Below are positions 5,436-5,799 of a stretch of 5,799 nucleotides of DNA, in pieces (within the stretch, counting starts at the first letter, position 1; every line of letters begins with the position of its first letter). This DNA comes from Actinomycetota bacterium (GTDB taxonomy: Bacteria; Actinomycetota; Thermoleophilia; Solirubrobacterales; Solirubrobacteraceae), in contig WLNV01000104.1 of NCBI GenBank assembly GCA_009699615.1, positions 1 to 5,799 of the forward strand. Reading direction: 5' to 3'. The notes under the pieces are model-generated. The model worked only from the letters and a program-made list of their open reading frames with translations, did no database searches and was not told where the DNA came from. A program made the position numbers and the translations under genes.

Positions 5436-5798
5436 TTACGCGCCCGCCCAATCGCGGGACCGTTCAACGGCGCGGTGCCATTCGCCAAGCAGCCGCTCGC
5501 GCTCGTCGGCAGCCATCTGCGGCTCGTACCGGACCCGCTCGCGCCAGCGCGCGGCGGCATCGCTCTCAGTGAACAGCGCTGCACCTACTCCGGCCATCAT
5601 CGCCGCGCCAAGCGCCGTCGTCTCAGAGATCTCAGGCACGATCACCGGGACGCCAAGCACGTCGGCCTGAAACTTCATCAGCCAACCATTGGCGGTCGCG
5701 CCGCCGTCGGCTTTGAGCGAAGTGATCGGCCTGCCGCCCGCCGCCTCGATCGCCCGCACCGCGTCTACCGACTGGTAGGCGATCGCCTCGAGCGTGGC
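5436..5798 (-). CDS. glpK: Glycerol kinase, C-terminal part (5' end outside window)
   Basis: Glycerol kinase makes sn-glycerol-3-phosphate from glycerol and ATP in the cytoplasm. The 120 visible residues match the C-terminal part of the FGGY-kinase family: ATLEAIAYQ at the window edge, then SLKADGGATANGWLMKFQAD, VLGVPVIVPE and ETTALGAAMMAGVG, then W-rich and R-rich tail segments ending in a TAA at 5436-5438. The DGGA and ETTALGAA blocks are typical of glycerol kinase. The frame runs to the window edge without a stop, so the start lies outside. Placement 31 bases before plsC suggests one transcript feeding glycerol-3-phosphate into phospholipid synthesis. Another FGGY sugar kinase is possible but less likely given the close motif match. 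Confidence 0.88.
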   Translation of the reverse strand, partial: ATLEAIAYQSVDAVRAIEAAGGRPITSLKADGGATANGWLMKFQADVLGVPVIVPEISETTALGAAMMAGVGAALFTESDAAARWRERVRYEPQMAADERERLLGEWHRAVERSRDWAGA

Positions 5799-5799
5799 C

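Noticed and set aside
5405..5584. N-terminal extension of the acyltransferase frame by 60 residues
   Set aside because: This part overlaps the conserved end of glpK in another frame and has no family similarity. The ATG at 5404 gives the normal length.
1..5799. Transposase, integrase, CRISPR array, tRNA or attachment site explaining the duplication
   Set aside because: No such gene or inverted terminal repeat pattern was seen on either strand; the only repeats are the gene-end duplicates and the domain repeats inside the cargo genes.

Overview
The window is high-GC bacterial DNA, most likely from an actinobacterium. The glycerol kinase–acyltransferase pair, the secreted Fn3 plus DUF1566/Lcl-type protein, and the secreted Kelch plus bacterial-repeat protein with a basic cysteine-containing tail resemble proteins I know from Thermoleophilia and from freshwater Actinobacteria. 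That placement is inference from protein style; no rRNA or tRNA is present to confirm it.

Layout from left to right: the 3' part of a GNAT acetyltransferase gene (+, cut by the window edge); a secreted seven-blade Kelch-propeller protein gene (-); a 3' fragment of a plsC-type acyltransferase gene (-); fused to it, a 3' fragment of the same GNAT gene (+); a secreted four-Fn3 plus DUF1566-like protein gene (-); a complete plsC-type acyltransferase gene (-); and the 3' part of glpK, glycerol kinase (-, cut by the right edge). No stretch over 300 bases lacks a gene. The longest gaps are 1904-2027 (upstream of the Kelch gene) and 4493-4657 (upstream of the Fn3 gene).

The key point is the arrangement. 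The order GNAT(3' end) - secreted-protein gene - plsC(3' end) occurs twice in direct tandem. The internal boundary at 2317-2323 joins the middle of plsC to the middle of GNAT through a 7-base microhomology (tcgcagt). The flanks of the two units are close duplicates, about 95% identical near the junction, but the genes between them are unrelated. Identity falls off within the last tens of bases of both flanking genes, on the side facing the cargo. A simple duplication therefore does not explain the locus. It looks like a chromosomal site between GNAT and plsC that holds alternative secreted-protein cassettes, with two alleles captured side by side. Recombination across one repeat pair would leave only the Kelch gene, and across the other pair only the Fn3 gene, with intact flanks in both cases provided the left GNAT copy is complete.

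Functionally, glpK and plsC make a plausible glycerolipid operon: glycerol to glycerol-3-phosphate, and acylation towards phosphatidic acid. The two cargo genes encode exported, probably surface or extracellular, proteins of unknown ligand. No transposase, integrase or CRISPR array is visible.
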